Source: Bacteroidales bacterium (GTDB taxonomy: Bacteria > Bacteroidota > Bacteroidia > Bacteroidales > F082). Taken from it: a stretch of 35,874 nucleotides of DNA. Of the stretch, positions 24,018 to 32,275 are shown piece by piece (the stretch's first letter is position 1; each line of letters opens with the position of its first letter). Position numbers and translations under genes: made by a program. The notes below the pieces were generated by a model. The model ran no database searches and had not been told where the DNA came from. It was given only the letters and a program-made list of their open reading frames with translations. Where the stretch lies: NCBI GenBank assembly GCA_028277395.1, contig JANQGJ010000008.1:1-35874 (forward strand), in the 5' to 3' direction.

Positions 24018-27000
24018 TTAATTTTTTACCCATTTAACAGCGTCGGCAAATATCATTGATCCTACCGACTTATTACTTAACTCAACTTTTCCGGTTGATG
24101 GTGTTATGAAGTATGTTCCCAAATAGTTCCAGCCATTTTCAAGGTCACCATCTGTCAGGTTTATCTTTTCAGCACCATCCTGGTGGTAAACTGTAAAATT
24201 GTAATCTGCTTTTTTGGTTTCCCTGTTCCTCCTGTTAACATTGATTTTTTCCACATGGCAATAAACATCATAATACCCTTCCTCTTCAATTCCGGCATTC
24301 CATATAGCTTTTCTGTCATCCTGACCACTGCTGGTATACATTGCAGAACGAATATATTTTCCATAAAATCCCGATCTAAGAACATGTCTCCAGTCAACGG
24401 GAGGATTCCAGTATTTTATTCCTGAGTATTTATATCCCGGATCCTTGTTCGCATCTACCAGTCTTTTCAGATAACTTACTTTGCTTTCCTGGTAATAATT
24501 AAATGAAGTGTCCTCATTGTCAATAATGATCTCGTCATCTTCCAGCACATCATAAAATGGCTTACATTCCCTTATTTCATCAAATATCGAAACTTTTCTT
24601 GTTTCGTTGAATGATTCGAAATCATAGATTATGTTATTTGGCAGGTTTAATGAAATATGGGTATATAAATTCATTCTAACCGGTTCAGATGCAAATACAA
24701 ACCCAACTTCTCTGGCTTCTCCTGCCGGCAGGTAAATTTGCCTGGAGAAATCAGGAGGTCCATCACTTCTGTTATCCTGATCATTTGGATCGAACAGATC
24801 AATGTTAATAGTTACAATACCATCAGTTTTCTCCGGATTTGTAATATTGAACTTTATTTGATAACGGGTATGTTCGTCAACTCTGACTTTATAAGTTTCA
24901 AGATTTTTAAGTAAGAATCCCGGTAAGTTCTGATCGTTATACCAACTATCTATTTCTTCAGTTACCGATTCATTAAATCTTTTCTGCATTGCTTCATCAA
25001 ATTGTTTTAGACTAAATGATTCATGCTGATGTGTTTTAATAAAATTATCAAGCATTGAATTAAATTCAGCATCTCCATACCTTGCCCTGAATAGAGAAAA
25101 CAGGTAATTTCCTTTGGCAATTATAAGATCATAGAGCAGTATTTCGGCATCATTATCATCACTGTCGTTTTGACGGGTACTGTTAATTTTAGAATAGTTG
25201 GCAAGTGATGATTCTTTAAGTTCCAGATTTATGCGTTCGTTTCGACTCAGGTCGGTAAAAAACCATCGATACGATGAAATGGGGTTTGAATACCTGTCTT
25301 TTAAATATGCCTGTAATGATAAATTTAATGCAGGCCACTTTTCCGACTCAAGAGATGAGGTGAAAGTAAAATAGTTGGGAAACAATGAAAGAGTATTTCT
25401 GTCCATACCATCAAACATATACCATTCATCATAATCTGCCATAAAGTTACCCCTTGTAAATCGCTTGAATATCCTCGACTGCAGCTCCGTTGGGGTTACC
25501 TCTTCATTATTTCTGTTCATTCTTCGCTCGGTTCTCTTTTTACGTTTTTTGAAATCAGTTTCTTCAAGCATAACACCTTTTTCAATGTAGAAAGTAATTT
25601 CCGGCTGAACAGCATCACTAGTTAATGACCATACGTGTTTACTTAGATCAAACTGAACAGGTACTTCTGCAAGTGAAAATCTTTTGAAAGGATATTCAAG
25701 ATCAATAAGAGTTTCATATTCATTTTTTAATCCTCTTATTACACCCGGAAGACTATCAGTAATATCTGTAAAATATTCTACATAATAATCGTTTCCTTCA
25801 ATGGTGTAGATACTATATTCAATAGAATCAACAACTACTGAATAGTTGATATACTTTCCAATTAATAAACTTATTTGCGGAATTGGATAATCTGTTTTAA
25901 AACTAAATACACCGGGTTCAGGATTGGAATCTTCTCCCTGTGAAATTGCTCTAAGATTCTCTTCGGTTGAAACTGTGAAAGAAAAATCAGTAAAATCAGG
26001 AGTATAACTAGCCGGACTTATATCTGAATAACCCACTCCTGATACCGGATACCATAAAGCATCCCTTGTTAAAAGAACAAAGTCGTCAAGTAAATAGGCA
26101 TGTCTCCTTTTTAAGCGAAATATTTCAAATGAGAAATTGTCTTTATAAATTTCGAGATTCTGGTCAAGAAAACATGTGTTTTCATTAATAGTTCCGTCAT
26201 AAGTAATGGATATTTTACTTTGTTGTTCCGGGAGCAAAGCTTTGGGGAGGACTATTTTTATTATCTGTGTCTTTCTTGTAAACTGAGTTTTGGAGTTGTT
26301 AATTTTTAAACCTTTTACAACAAGTGAAGGGTTCAGGCTAAAGATAAGTGTATCAATGGCTTCTTCATTTTTATTTGAGATAAACAGGTCGATATCAGCT
26401 TTTATTGTTTTTTTTTCGTGCACCAGGTTTATTGTACAGGAATCAACTGATACTTTTGGATAATGAAGATAAGTATTATTTAAGCTTATCATTTCTTTCT
26501 TAGAGCTAATTGCATTTTTCTTGCTAGATATGAACAGGTATCCTGAAAAAGTGCCGGCAGCCAGAAATAGCATTGAGAGTAATAATGGAAATGAACTAAA
26601 CCTCTTTGATTGGGGGAGTCTGTCGATTTTCATTATCGTAAAGAAAATTAATGACAGTCCGATAAAGAAATATAGCCCCCTGTGGATAATAACTTCTGTA
26701 AAATCACCAAACCCTCCAATTGTTGATTTCATCATTGGCACCTGGTAGGCTATGAAGTCAAATATCTGATATAGATATTTATCCAGGTAAAATATGGAAA
26801 CTGCAATATAGCCAAGCAGGAGAATGAACGTAATGGCCTGGTTTTTAGTCAGTATCATCACAAAAAAAGATAATCCGAGAATATAAACAAGCGTGGGCAA
26901 ACTAATAAGAAGAGGGTAGTAAAAATATTCAAGTATTCCTTTTGAAGTGTCTCCGCTAAGAAAAGAAAAACCAATACCAATACTCAGAATTATGATATTT

Positions 27001-27362
27001 AGAATAAAAAACACTGAAAGAATACCCAATGCTTTACCAATAATGTATTCGGCATTGGTCATAGATCTGGCGTAAATTACTTCTATTGTGTCGTTTTTTC
27101 GGTCTTGTTTTAAAAACTCTGAGGCTAAGAACACGGCAACTATTGCCTGCCCAAGATTAATAATAAGTAAATTTACATAAGGGAGAGATGCCGGTAATGC
27201 TCTGTATATAAATGGAGCGCCACTGTTTGTGATATTTGCAGCAATGTTGAAAATCCCAATAAACAGGATTGATAATCCTGCAAAGATCCTGAAAAACCAA
27301 CTACGCAACAATGTGCGCATTTCGTATTTTCCTATCGTTAACAAACTGTGAATTGATAACAT
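24018..27362 (-). CDS. ABC-2 permease fused to a degenerate M1-peptidase-like ectodomain and golvesin-like domain
   Basis: The 1114-aa protein starts with an ABC-2 permease (about residues 1-290) with seven hydrophobic helices, including LLIINLGQAIVAVFLASEFL and the coupling loop KQDRKNDTIEVIYARSMTNAEYIIGKALG. Residues about 290-820 form an extracytoplasmic region resembling the M1 aminopeptidase N-terminal saddle and later helical parts (ALWYPVSG; LFRARYGDAEFNSMLDNFIKTHQHESFSLKQF). No HExxH zinc motif is present anywhere and no GxMEN motif was found, so it should not be an active M1 enzyme. The last roughly 140 residues (YWNPPVDWR... to GSMIFADAVKWV) match the golvesin/xanthan-lyase C-terminal beta-domain pattern. 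It pairs with the ATPase encoded 16 nt upstream. The ectodomain may capture or chaperone cargo; that is inference. Confidence 0.82.
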   Translation of the reverse strand: MLSIHSLLTIGKYEMRTLLRSWFFRIFAGLSILFIGIFNIAANITNSGAPFIYRALPASLPYVNLLIINLGQAIVAVFLASEFLKQDRKNDTIEVIYARSMTNAEYIIGKALGILSVFFILNIIILSIGIGFSFLSGDTSKGILEYFYYPLLISLPTLVYILGLSFFVMILTKNQAITFILLLGYIAVSIFYLDKYLYQIFDFIAYQVPMMKSTIGGFGDFTEVIIHRGLYFFIGLSLIFFTIMKIDRLPQSKRFSSFPLLLSMLFLAAGTFSGYLFISSKKNAISSKKEMISLNNTYLHYPKVSVDSCTINLVHEKKTIKADIDLFISNKNEEAIDTLIFSLNPSLVVKGLKINNSKTQFTRKTQIIKIVLPKALLPEQQSKISITYDGTINENTCFLDQNLEIYKDNFSFEIFRLKRRHAYLLDDFVLLTRDALWYPVSGVGYSDISPASYTPDFTDFSFTVSTEENLRAISQGEDSNPEPGVFSFKTDYPIPQISLLIGKYINYSVVVDSIEYSIYTIEGNDYYVEYFTDITDSLPGVIRGLKNEYETLIDLEYPFKRFSLAEVPVQFDLSKHVWSLTSDAVQPEITFYIEKGVMLEETDFKKRKKRTERRMNRNNEEVTPTELQSRIFKRFTRGNFMADYDEWYMFDGMDRNTLSLFPNYFTFTSSLESEKWPALNLSLQAYLKDRYSNPISSYRWFFTDLSRNERINLELKESSLANYSKINSTRQNDSDDNDAEILLYDLIIAKGNYLFSLFRARYGDAEFNSMLDNFIKTHQHESFSLKQFDEAMQKRFNESVTEEIDSWYNDQNLPGFLLKNLETYKVRVDEHTRYQIKFNITNPEKTDGIVTINIDLFDPNDQDNRSDGPPDFSRQIYLPAGEAREVGFVFASEPVRMNLYTHISLNLPNNIIYDFESFNETRKVSIFDEIRECKPFYDVLEDDEIIIDNEDTSFNYYQESKVSYLKRLVDANKDPGYKYSGIKYWNPPVDWRHVLRSGFYGKYIRSAMYTSSGQDDRKAIWNAGIEEEGYYDVYCHVEKINVNRRNRETKKADYNFTVYHQDGAEKINLTDGDLENGWNYLGTYFITPSTGKVELSNKSVGSMIFADAVKWVKN

Positions 27363-27378
27363 CTTCTATATCTTCAAA

Positions 27379-28263
27379 TTAGTTTTTGTTACTTAAATAC
27401 TCCATAAAATAAACATAAGCATGTTCAAGTGTTGGTTCTATTTTATTTGCTTTTATATCTCCAATATCATCAGCAACGAATTGTACTTCCCAGCCTGAAT
27501 CTGTAGGAATAGTTGAAATAACCGGAAATTTATTTTTTAGTATATCATAATCAGTTCCCGAGGTGTTGATCTGCCATACATGATCCCTTGACTTGTTAAT
27601 TAATTCTTCCGGTGATCCGGTAAAGCTAAGAAAGCCATTATCAAGTAGTGTCATACTTTGGCAAATACTTGATATATCACCAACTATATGTGTTGATAAA
27701 ATAATTATTGTTTCATTTTGGCTTATATCAGATAATATATTTCTAAATCTGATCCGCTCTTCAGGATCAAGACCTGTTGTGGGCTCATCAACAACAAGCA
27801 TTTTTGGATCTCCGATCAATGCCTGTGCAATACCAAGTCTTCTTTTCATTCCTCCTGACAATTTACTTGCATTTCTTTCCCTTACATCAAAAAGCCCGAC
27901 TTTTTCAAGCCACAGATCAACCTTATCGGTTCTTACTTTTTTACTTTTAATTCCAGCGAGTCGTGCTGCATAATCTAAAAACTCCCAGGTTTTTAGTTTG
28001 GTAAAGAATCGAAAGTCCTGTGGTAAGTAGCCGAGGATTTCTCTAATCTCTTTTCTTTCTTTTAATAAATCATAACCATTAATCTGCACTTTACCTGTTG
28101 TTGGCATCATAAGGGTTACCAATATTCGCATTAAGGTTGATTTACCTGCACCATTGGGCCCCAACAAACCAAACATACCATCTTCAATCTCCAGGTTAAT
28201 GTCGTTTAAAGCGTGTTTTCCATTATCGTAAACCTTGTTTAAACCTTGTATAGAAATTTTCAT
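27379..28263 (-). CDS. ABC transporter ATP-binding protein, first gene of the export operon
   Basis: The 294-aa cytoplasmic ATPase has all motifs intact: Walker A GPNGAGKST 35-43 (K41), Q-loop Q82, signature LSGGM 135-139, Walker B VVDEPTTGLD (D159, E160) and His switch H192. It belongs to the bacitracin/Nat-type branch that pairs with ABC-2 permeases. The C-terminal extension (DHVWQIN... to PTLEHAYVYFMEYL) is the same type as in the ATPase domain fused to the second RND protein, so the two are paralogues. Its gene is 16 nt upstream of the permease-ectodomain gene. A 145-nt gap separates it from the upstream small repeat-protein gene; I see no convincing promoter box there, so co-transcription with that gene is possible. 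Confidence 0.93.
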   Translation of the reverse strand: MKISIQGLNKVYDNGKHALNDINLEIEDGMFGLLGPNGAGKSTLMRILVTLMMPTTGKVQINGYDLLKERKEIREILGYLPQDFRFFTKLKTWEFLDYAARLAGIKSKKVRTDKVDLWLEKVGLFDVRERNASKLSGGMKRRLGIAQALIGDPKMLVVDEPTTGLDPEERIRFRNILSDISQNETIIILSTHIVGDISSICQSMTLLDNGFLSFTGSPEELINKSRDHVWQINTSGTDYDILKNKFPVISTIPTDSGWEVQFVADDIGDIKANKIEPTLEHAYVYFMEYLSNKN

Positions 28264-28408
28264 TCGCAGTTTTATGTTGATGATTAATGATGAACTATTA
28301 GTTTGCTACATGAATAACTGGTCATCGTTATGGTTTGTTGTGTTTGACATTTATCCATGTAAGTTGGTTACACAAAATTCATGATTTGTGGGGAGTACAA
28401 TGAGCACA

Positions 28409-28813
28409 TTATAGTTTTATGTCATCAATATACTCTTCCTCATCAAAAGTAAACTCAACCTGAATTGCTTTATCGTGTTTGCACTGTGCAGATATACATG
28501 AAGTATTAAAAGGAATGTCATCAATATAGCTTTCATTCTCAAAATTAAACTCGACAGATAAGACATTTGAATAAAGATCAGGGGTGCTAATAATTCCTGA
28601 TTCAAAAGGTATATCTTCTATATATTCTTCTTCCGGGAAATCAAATTCTGCAAGGGCTTGTTCAGCAATTATATCGTTATAAATTTCTGTTAAATTGAAA
28701 GGAATATCTTCTATATAAGATTCTTCTGTAAAATTAAATACCGAAGCATTTAAGTTGATTGCAAATAGTGAGGTGAGAGCTATCAGAGTTGTGGTTTTAA
28801 TTATTGATTTCAT
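28409..28813 (-). CDS. Small secreted protein with four YI(D/E)DIPF repeats
   Basis: From the ATG at 28811-28813 the protein is 134 aa. An upstream ATG exists at 28865-28867, but a -7 box lies between the two, favouring the later start. A signal peptide (MKSIIKTTTLIALTSLFAINLNA, cleavage near residue 23) is followed by four repeats of period 31-32. Their cores are YIEDIPF (33-39), YIEDIPF (64-70), YIDDIPF (96-102) and a terminal YIDDIKL (128-134), each preceded by an F.F.(E/N)E stretch. The mature protein is very acidic. Two Cys (CISAQC) lie in repeat 3. I do not recognise a characterised family, although similar acidic xDDIPF repeats occur in uncharacterised Bacteroidota proteins. Lying just upstream of a large export operon, it might be cargo, a sensor, or unrelated. 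Confidence 0.75.
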   Translation of the reverse strand: MKSIIKTTTLIALTSLFAINLNASVFNFTEESYIEDIPFNLTEIYNDIIAEQALAEFDFPEEEYIEDIPFESGIISTPDLYSNVLSVEFNFENESYIDDIPFNTSCISAQCKHDKAIQVEFTFDEEEYIDDIKL

Positions 28814-28846
28814 CGTTGTATTATTTTTGTTCGATTTATTTATTGA

Positions 28847-28854
28847 CAAAAATA
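28847..28854 (-). promoter_or_regulatory. -7 promoter box (TATTTTTG) for the repeat-protein gene
   Basis: The minus-strand TATTTTTG fits TAnnTTTG and lies 33 nt upstream of the preferred ATG (28811-28813), between the two candidate starts. It is possibly also the promoter of the downstream export operon, since no clear box was found in the 145-nt gap before the ATPase gene. Confidence 0.45.
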
Positions 28855-28952
28855 TATCGTGTTTCAACTCTCGTAAATTATATTTAGGTGAATGGCGTCG
28901 TTTTTTCGGTGAGTGGGGGATATTATTTAATTACAACTATATTTTAATTGAT

Positions 28953-28960
28953 TACTTTTG
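28953..28960 (+). promoter_or_regulatory. -7 promoter box (TACTTTTG) for the IPExxxVDY gene
   Basis: TACTTTTG is an exact TAnnTTTG match 17 nt upstream of the ATG at 28978. It faces away from the repeat-protein promoter, so the intergenic region is divergent. Confidence 0.4.
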
Positions 28961-28977
28961 CTTTAAATTAGAACTCA

Positions 28978-29442
28978 ATGTCAAAAAAGATTTCAAAGAA
29001 TATTAATTATTTTGAGGACTACCATATGCTTGCCATTGTAAGTCCCTTAAAGGATTATACTCTTTGTTTTCATATTAATAATGCTCTTAATTTCGACCTG
29101 GTAAAGTATGAAGACCTTGAGTTTTCAGGCAAATCTGATGCCGTTGGCAAGTACTCATGGTATTATTATCAGGATGAAATGAGAAGAACTTCTTATTACC
29201 TGATAAGTAACAAAGGAGACAATGGGGTTTTAATACCATCTCAGAAAACTGTGGATTATTACCTTCTTGTTAAAGGACCTGTGGCATCTGAAATGGCAGG
29301 CACACACACCTCAGGTTTGCGCAATATTTCATTGATTTCAGCTGTTTTTAATGTGAATATGGTCCAGATCAAAGAAATGGATTTACTTCTGGAGTATATA
29401 GAACTACATGAACTGGAATTTGTAACCAGACGAAACCAGTAA
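28978..29442 (+). CDS. IPExxxVDY family protein
   Basis: The 154-aa cytoplasmic protein carries the family-defining segment, here IPSQKTVDYYLLVKG (about residues 86-100), a close variant of IPExxxVDYfLlikG. A C-terminal helix follows (SAVFNVNMVQIKEMDLLLEYIELHEL). The family is restricted to Bacteroidota and its biochemical role is not established. In many genomes it lies next to pyruvate kinase or fatty-acid synthesis genes, but here neither neighbour is visible. It starts with ATG 17 nt after a -7-like box and is followed 77 nt later by the YkvA-like gene on the same strand. Confidence 0.85.
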   Translation: MSKKISKNINYFEDYHMLAIVSPLKDYTLCFHINNALNFDLVKYEDLEFSGKSDAVGKYSWYYYQDEMRRTSYYLISNKGDNGVLIPSQKTVDYYLLVKGPVASEMAGTHTSGLRNISLISAVFNVNMVQIKEMDLLLEYIELHELEFVTRRNQ

Positions 29443-29519
29443 AAAATACTGTTCTCCGAAACAAAAACAGCTATTCCCCGTTTTAATAACAAAAGAGTTA
29501 TATTTAATATGCAGTAATT

Positions 29520-29918
29520 TTGAATATCATTGAAAACATAAAAAAGTACATCAATTACTATGATGAATCTAAAGATAAATCTAAACTAATAGATCTGTTA
29601 AAAGTTGTCGGCAGGAAGATAGGGTCACAGATAGTATTGTACGTAGTAATAATGCACATTCTGATAAGTGATAGTAAAACACCTGTAAAAGTAAAAGCAA
29701 CCATGATAGCTGCTCTGGGTTATTTAATATTACCTGCCGATCTGGTTAGTGATGTATTACCGGTAATTGGTTTCACCGATGATATAGCCTTTTTGAGCTA
29801 CGTTATTACCAGCACAAGTGAATATATTACTCCTGAAGTTAGAAACCTGGCCAAAATGAAAATGGCTGTCTGGTTAAACAACAAGGAAAAAGATGCAAAT
29901 CCCATTAACTATAACTAA
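29520..29918 (+). CDS. YkvA family (DUF1232) small membrane protein
   Basis: The 132-aa protein has the DUF1232 core: VKVKATMIAALGYLILPADLVSDVLPVIGFTDD. It includes the hallmark YLILPxDLxxDxxPxxGxxDD, followed by a second hydrophobic stretch, IAFLSYVI. An additional hydrophobic segment precedes it (QIVLYVVIMHILI). The function of the family is unknown. The start is TTG at 29520-29522 (NIIENIKKYINYYDESKDK); no upstream in-frame ATG was found. The gene probably forms a two-gene unit with the IPExxxVDY gene. Confidence 0.85.
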   Translation: MNIIENIKKYINYYDESKDKSKLIDLLKVVGRKIGSQIVLYVVIMHILISDSKTPVKVKATMIAALGYLILPADLVSDVLPVIGFTDDIAFLSYVITSTSEYITPEVRNLAKMKMAVWLNNKEKDANPINYN

Positions 29919-29928
29919 AAGAAACATC

Positions 29929-30090
<162 letters not shown>

Positions 30091-30240
30091 TCAAAAATTG
30101 CAATATGCTGTTTTCTTTTTAATGGCAATCACATACCAAAATCATTACCTGAAAGCATATTATATATTAGTTTGATTCGCAGTAATTTATTCTGGTATGT
30201 AGATCACAGAGTTTAAAAGAAGTAAGTTGGTTAGAAATTG

Positions 30241-30291
30241 TATGTAATGAAAATGTAACGCTCTAATTTATTATGTAATGAATTTGTAACG
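30241..30291. repeat. Pair of 20-bp direct repeats upstream of the PKD/FISUMP gene
   Basis: TATGTAATGAAAATGTAACG (30241-30260) and TATGTAATGAATTTGTAACG (30272-30291) differ at only 2 of 20 positions and start 31 bp apart, about three helical turns. They lie 33-83 bp upstream of the -7-like box of the next gene and could be activator sites. Confidence 0.6.
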
Positions 30292-30323
30292 GAGGGTATT
30301 ATTCTTACTAGCAACAGTTAAAA

Positions 30324-30331
30324 TAGATTTG
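30324..30331 (+). promoter_or_regulatory. -7 promoter box (TAGATTTG) for the PKD/FISUMP gene
   Basis: TAGATTTG is an exact TAnnTTTG match 65 nt upstream of the preferred ATG at 30397. Confidence 0.4.
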
Positions 30332-30396
30332 CTGTTTTTTTTGAATACATAGGCAAACATATGTATTTACGTAATAATATAAAACGAATAGTATCT

Positions 30397-32205
30397 ATGA
30401 AAAAAGCTGTTTTACTAGTTTTACCTGCAATTTTTGCATTATCATGCACATTGGTGGCACGAAGTGTTACATGTTCTGATAATAGCATAGCTTCAGGGAA
30501 TAATTTTAATTCTAATGAATTATCATCAAAGATATTGCAGACATCAACTGCTGGATCAATAATAGGTGATACTCATGTTTGTGAGTATGAAACTGATGTA
30601 GAATACCGTTTAGAGTTAGAGCAAGAAATTGATAGCACCCGATATTTCTGGTTAGTACCGCACGATGCCACAATAACAAGTGGACAGGGGACTACATCAA
30701 TAACAGTTAGTTTTGGGACAACAAGTGGTAATGTAGGTGTATTGACTGAAGATCAAAATCTTTGTGACAACAGTGGTTATTTAAGCCTGGCAGTTACCAT
30801 ACTAAATTCTCCTGCTACACCAGGAGCTATTACCGGTAACACTATGGTTTGCGAAAATGATTCAATTGTTACCTATTCCATTGACACTGTATTCAATGCC
30901 ACATCGTATAACTGGATTGTGCCCCCAGGATCAACTATAACAAGTGGTCAAGGTACTACATCCATTACTGTTGATTTTGGGACTATAAGTGACAATGTTA
31001 GCGTTCGTGCAGAAAACACTTGTGGAAATAGTGCATATAACAATTTGGCTGTGGCTATTATTGATGTGCCTACACCACCAGGAGCTATTAATGGAAATCC
31101 CAGTGTTTGTGAAAATGCTACCGGCGAAGCATACTCAATAGATGCGGTAGCCAATGCCACATCATATAACTGGATTGTGCCCCCAGGATCAACTATAACA
31201 AGTGGTCAAGGTACTACATCCATTACTGTTGATTTTGGAACCATAAGTGGCAATGTTAGGGTTCGTGCAGAAAACTCTTGTGGAAATAGTGCATATAACA
31301 ATTTGGCTGTGGCTATTAATAATGATGTACCTTTACCACCAGATGCAATCACAGGCGATGATTTTGTTCAAACGAATTCAACGGGTGAGCTATATTCCAT
31401 AAGTACTGTTCCAGAGGCTACTTCTTATACATGGACTGTACCTACAGATGCTACCATAACTAGTGGACAAGGAACAACATCAATTACTGTTGATCTTGGT
31501 ACAACAAGTGGTTACGTAAGAGTAAGCTACGAAAATGCGTGCGGAAACAGTGTGTATAACGAATTGTATGTAACTCTTTATTCTACAGTATATAATGCAA
31601 TTACAGCGGATATATGGATGGACCGTAATCTGGGTGCCAGCCAGCAGGCAACTGCATTTGATGATCACCTGGCCTACGGAAGTTTGTTTCAGTGGGGAAG
31701 GGCTGCAGAGGGCCACGAAATTATTGTCTGGACAAGTAGTACTACGAGCAATGGTACTGAGCAAATCAACGAAACCACAACCAATGCTACTACCGCAGTA
31801 CCGAATGGAGGTAACCTGTGGGATGGTAAATTTATTAAAGAATCCTATTCACCCTATGATTGGTTAGTACCTCAAGACAATACTCTTTGGCAGGGTGTAT
31901 ATGGAACTAATAATCCATGTCCAAGTGGATACAGATTGCCCACTGAAACAGAAATGGTTGATGAACGTCAGAGTTGGTCTACCAATGATCGTACTGGGGC
32001 ATTTGGTTCTCCGTTGAAATTTACTTGTACCGGTTACCGTAAAAGAGCAACTGGTAGTTTATATGCACCAGGTAACTATGGTTACTACTGGACTAGTACA
32101 ACGGTGTCCGGTAATTCAAAAGCTATTTATTTTACAGCCACATTCGCAACTTTTTTTAACGCTCAACGCGCGAATGGCAATTCAGTCCGTTGCATTCGGG
32201 ATTAA
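30397..32205 (+). CDS. Secreted protein with four PKD-like repeats and a C-terminal FISUMP domain
   Basis: From the ATG at 30397 (MKKAVLLVLPAIFALSC) the protein is 602 aa with a signal peptide; an upstream ATG at 30361 adds 12 basic residues and is less likely. Four PKD/Ig-like units of about 86-90 residues follow, each with the pattern I.G...vCe.....Y.......ATSY.W.vP..aTITSGQGTTSITV.fGT.SG.v.V. Units 2 and 3 are nearly identical, also in DNA. From about residue 395 to the end lies a FISUMP domain (Fibrobacter succinogenes major paralogous domain): WMDRNLGA, NPCPSGYRLPTETEM, GYYWTST and a terminal SVRCIRD. No T9SS sorting domain is present. It is likely surface or periplasmic, with a binding or adhesion role inferred from the domains. 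Confidence 0.85.
   Translation: MKKAVLLVLPAIFALSCTLVARSVTCSDNSIASGNNFNSNELSSKILQTSTAGSIIGDTHVCEYETDVEYRLELEQEIDSTRYFWLVPHDATITSGQGTTSITVSFGTTSGNVGVLTEDQNLCDNSGYLSLAVTILNSPATPGAITGNTMVCENDSIVTYSIDTVFNATSYNWIVPPGSTITSGQGTTSITVDFGTISDNVSVRAENTCGNSAYNNLAVAIIDVPTPPGAINGNPSVCENATGEAYSIDAVANATSYNWIVPPGSTITSGQGTTSITVDFGTISGNVRVRAENSCGNSAYNNLAVAINNDVPLPPDAITGDDFVQTNSTGELYSISTVPEATSYTWTVPTDATITSGQGTTSITVDLGTTSGYVRVSYENACGNSVYNELYVTLYSTVYNAITADIWMDRNLGASQQATAFDDHLAYGSLFQWGRAAEGHEIIVWTSSTTSNGTEQINETTTNATTAVPNGGNLWDGKFIKESYSPYDWLVPQDNTLWQGVYGTNNPCPSGYRLPTETEMVDERQSWSTNDRTGAFGSPLKFTCTGYRKRATGSLYAPGNYGYYWTSTTVSGNSKAIYFTATFATFFNAQRANGNSVRCIRD
30823..31338 (+). repeat. Tandem duplication of a 258-bp PKD-domain unit inside the gene
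   Basis: Unit 2 (from 30823) and unit 3 (from 31081) are offset by exactly 258 bp (86 codons). They share a long nearly identical block, for example around 30901 and 31159, differing at only scattered bases, whereas units 1 and 4 are more diverged (offsets 270 and 261 bp). This indicates a recent duplication or gene conversion of one domain. Confidence 0.85.
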
Positions 32206-32275
32206 TTTTTCAAAGAAGTATAACCTCTCAATTACTAAAAAAGAATTAAGTATAAATAATTTTTAATCTAAATAC

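Noticed and set aside
24018..27362. Active M1 aminopeptidase
   Set aside because: No HExxH occurs in the protein; the nearest strings (VHEKKT, HQHESF) do not fit the zinc motif or its context.
31480..31764. Minus-strand open frame inside the FISUMP gene
   Set aside because: It is antisense to the repeat-rich coding region, has no recognisable domain and arises from the repeats.
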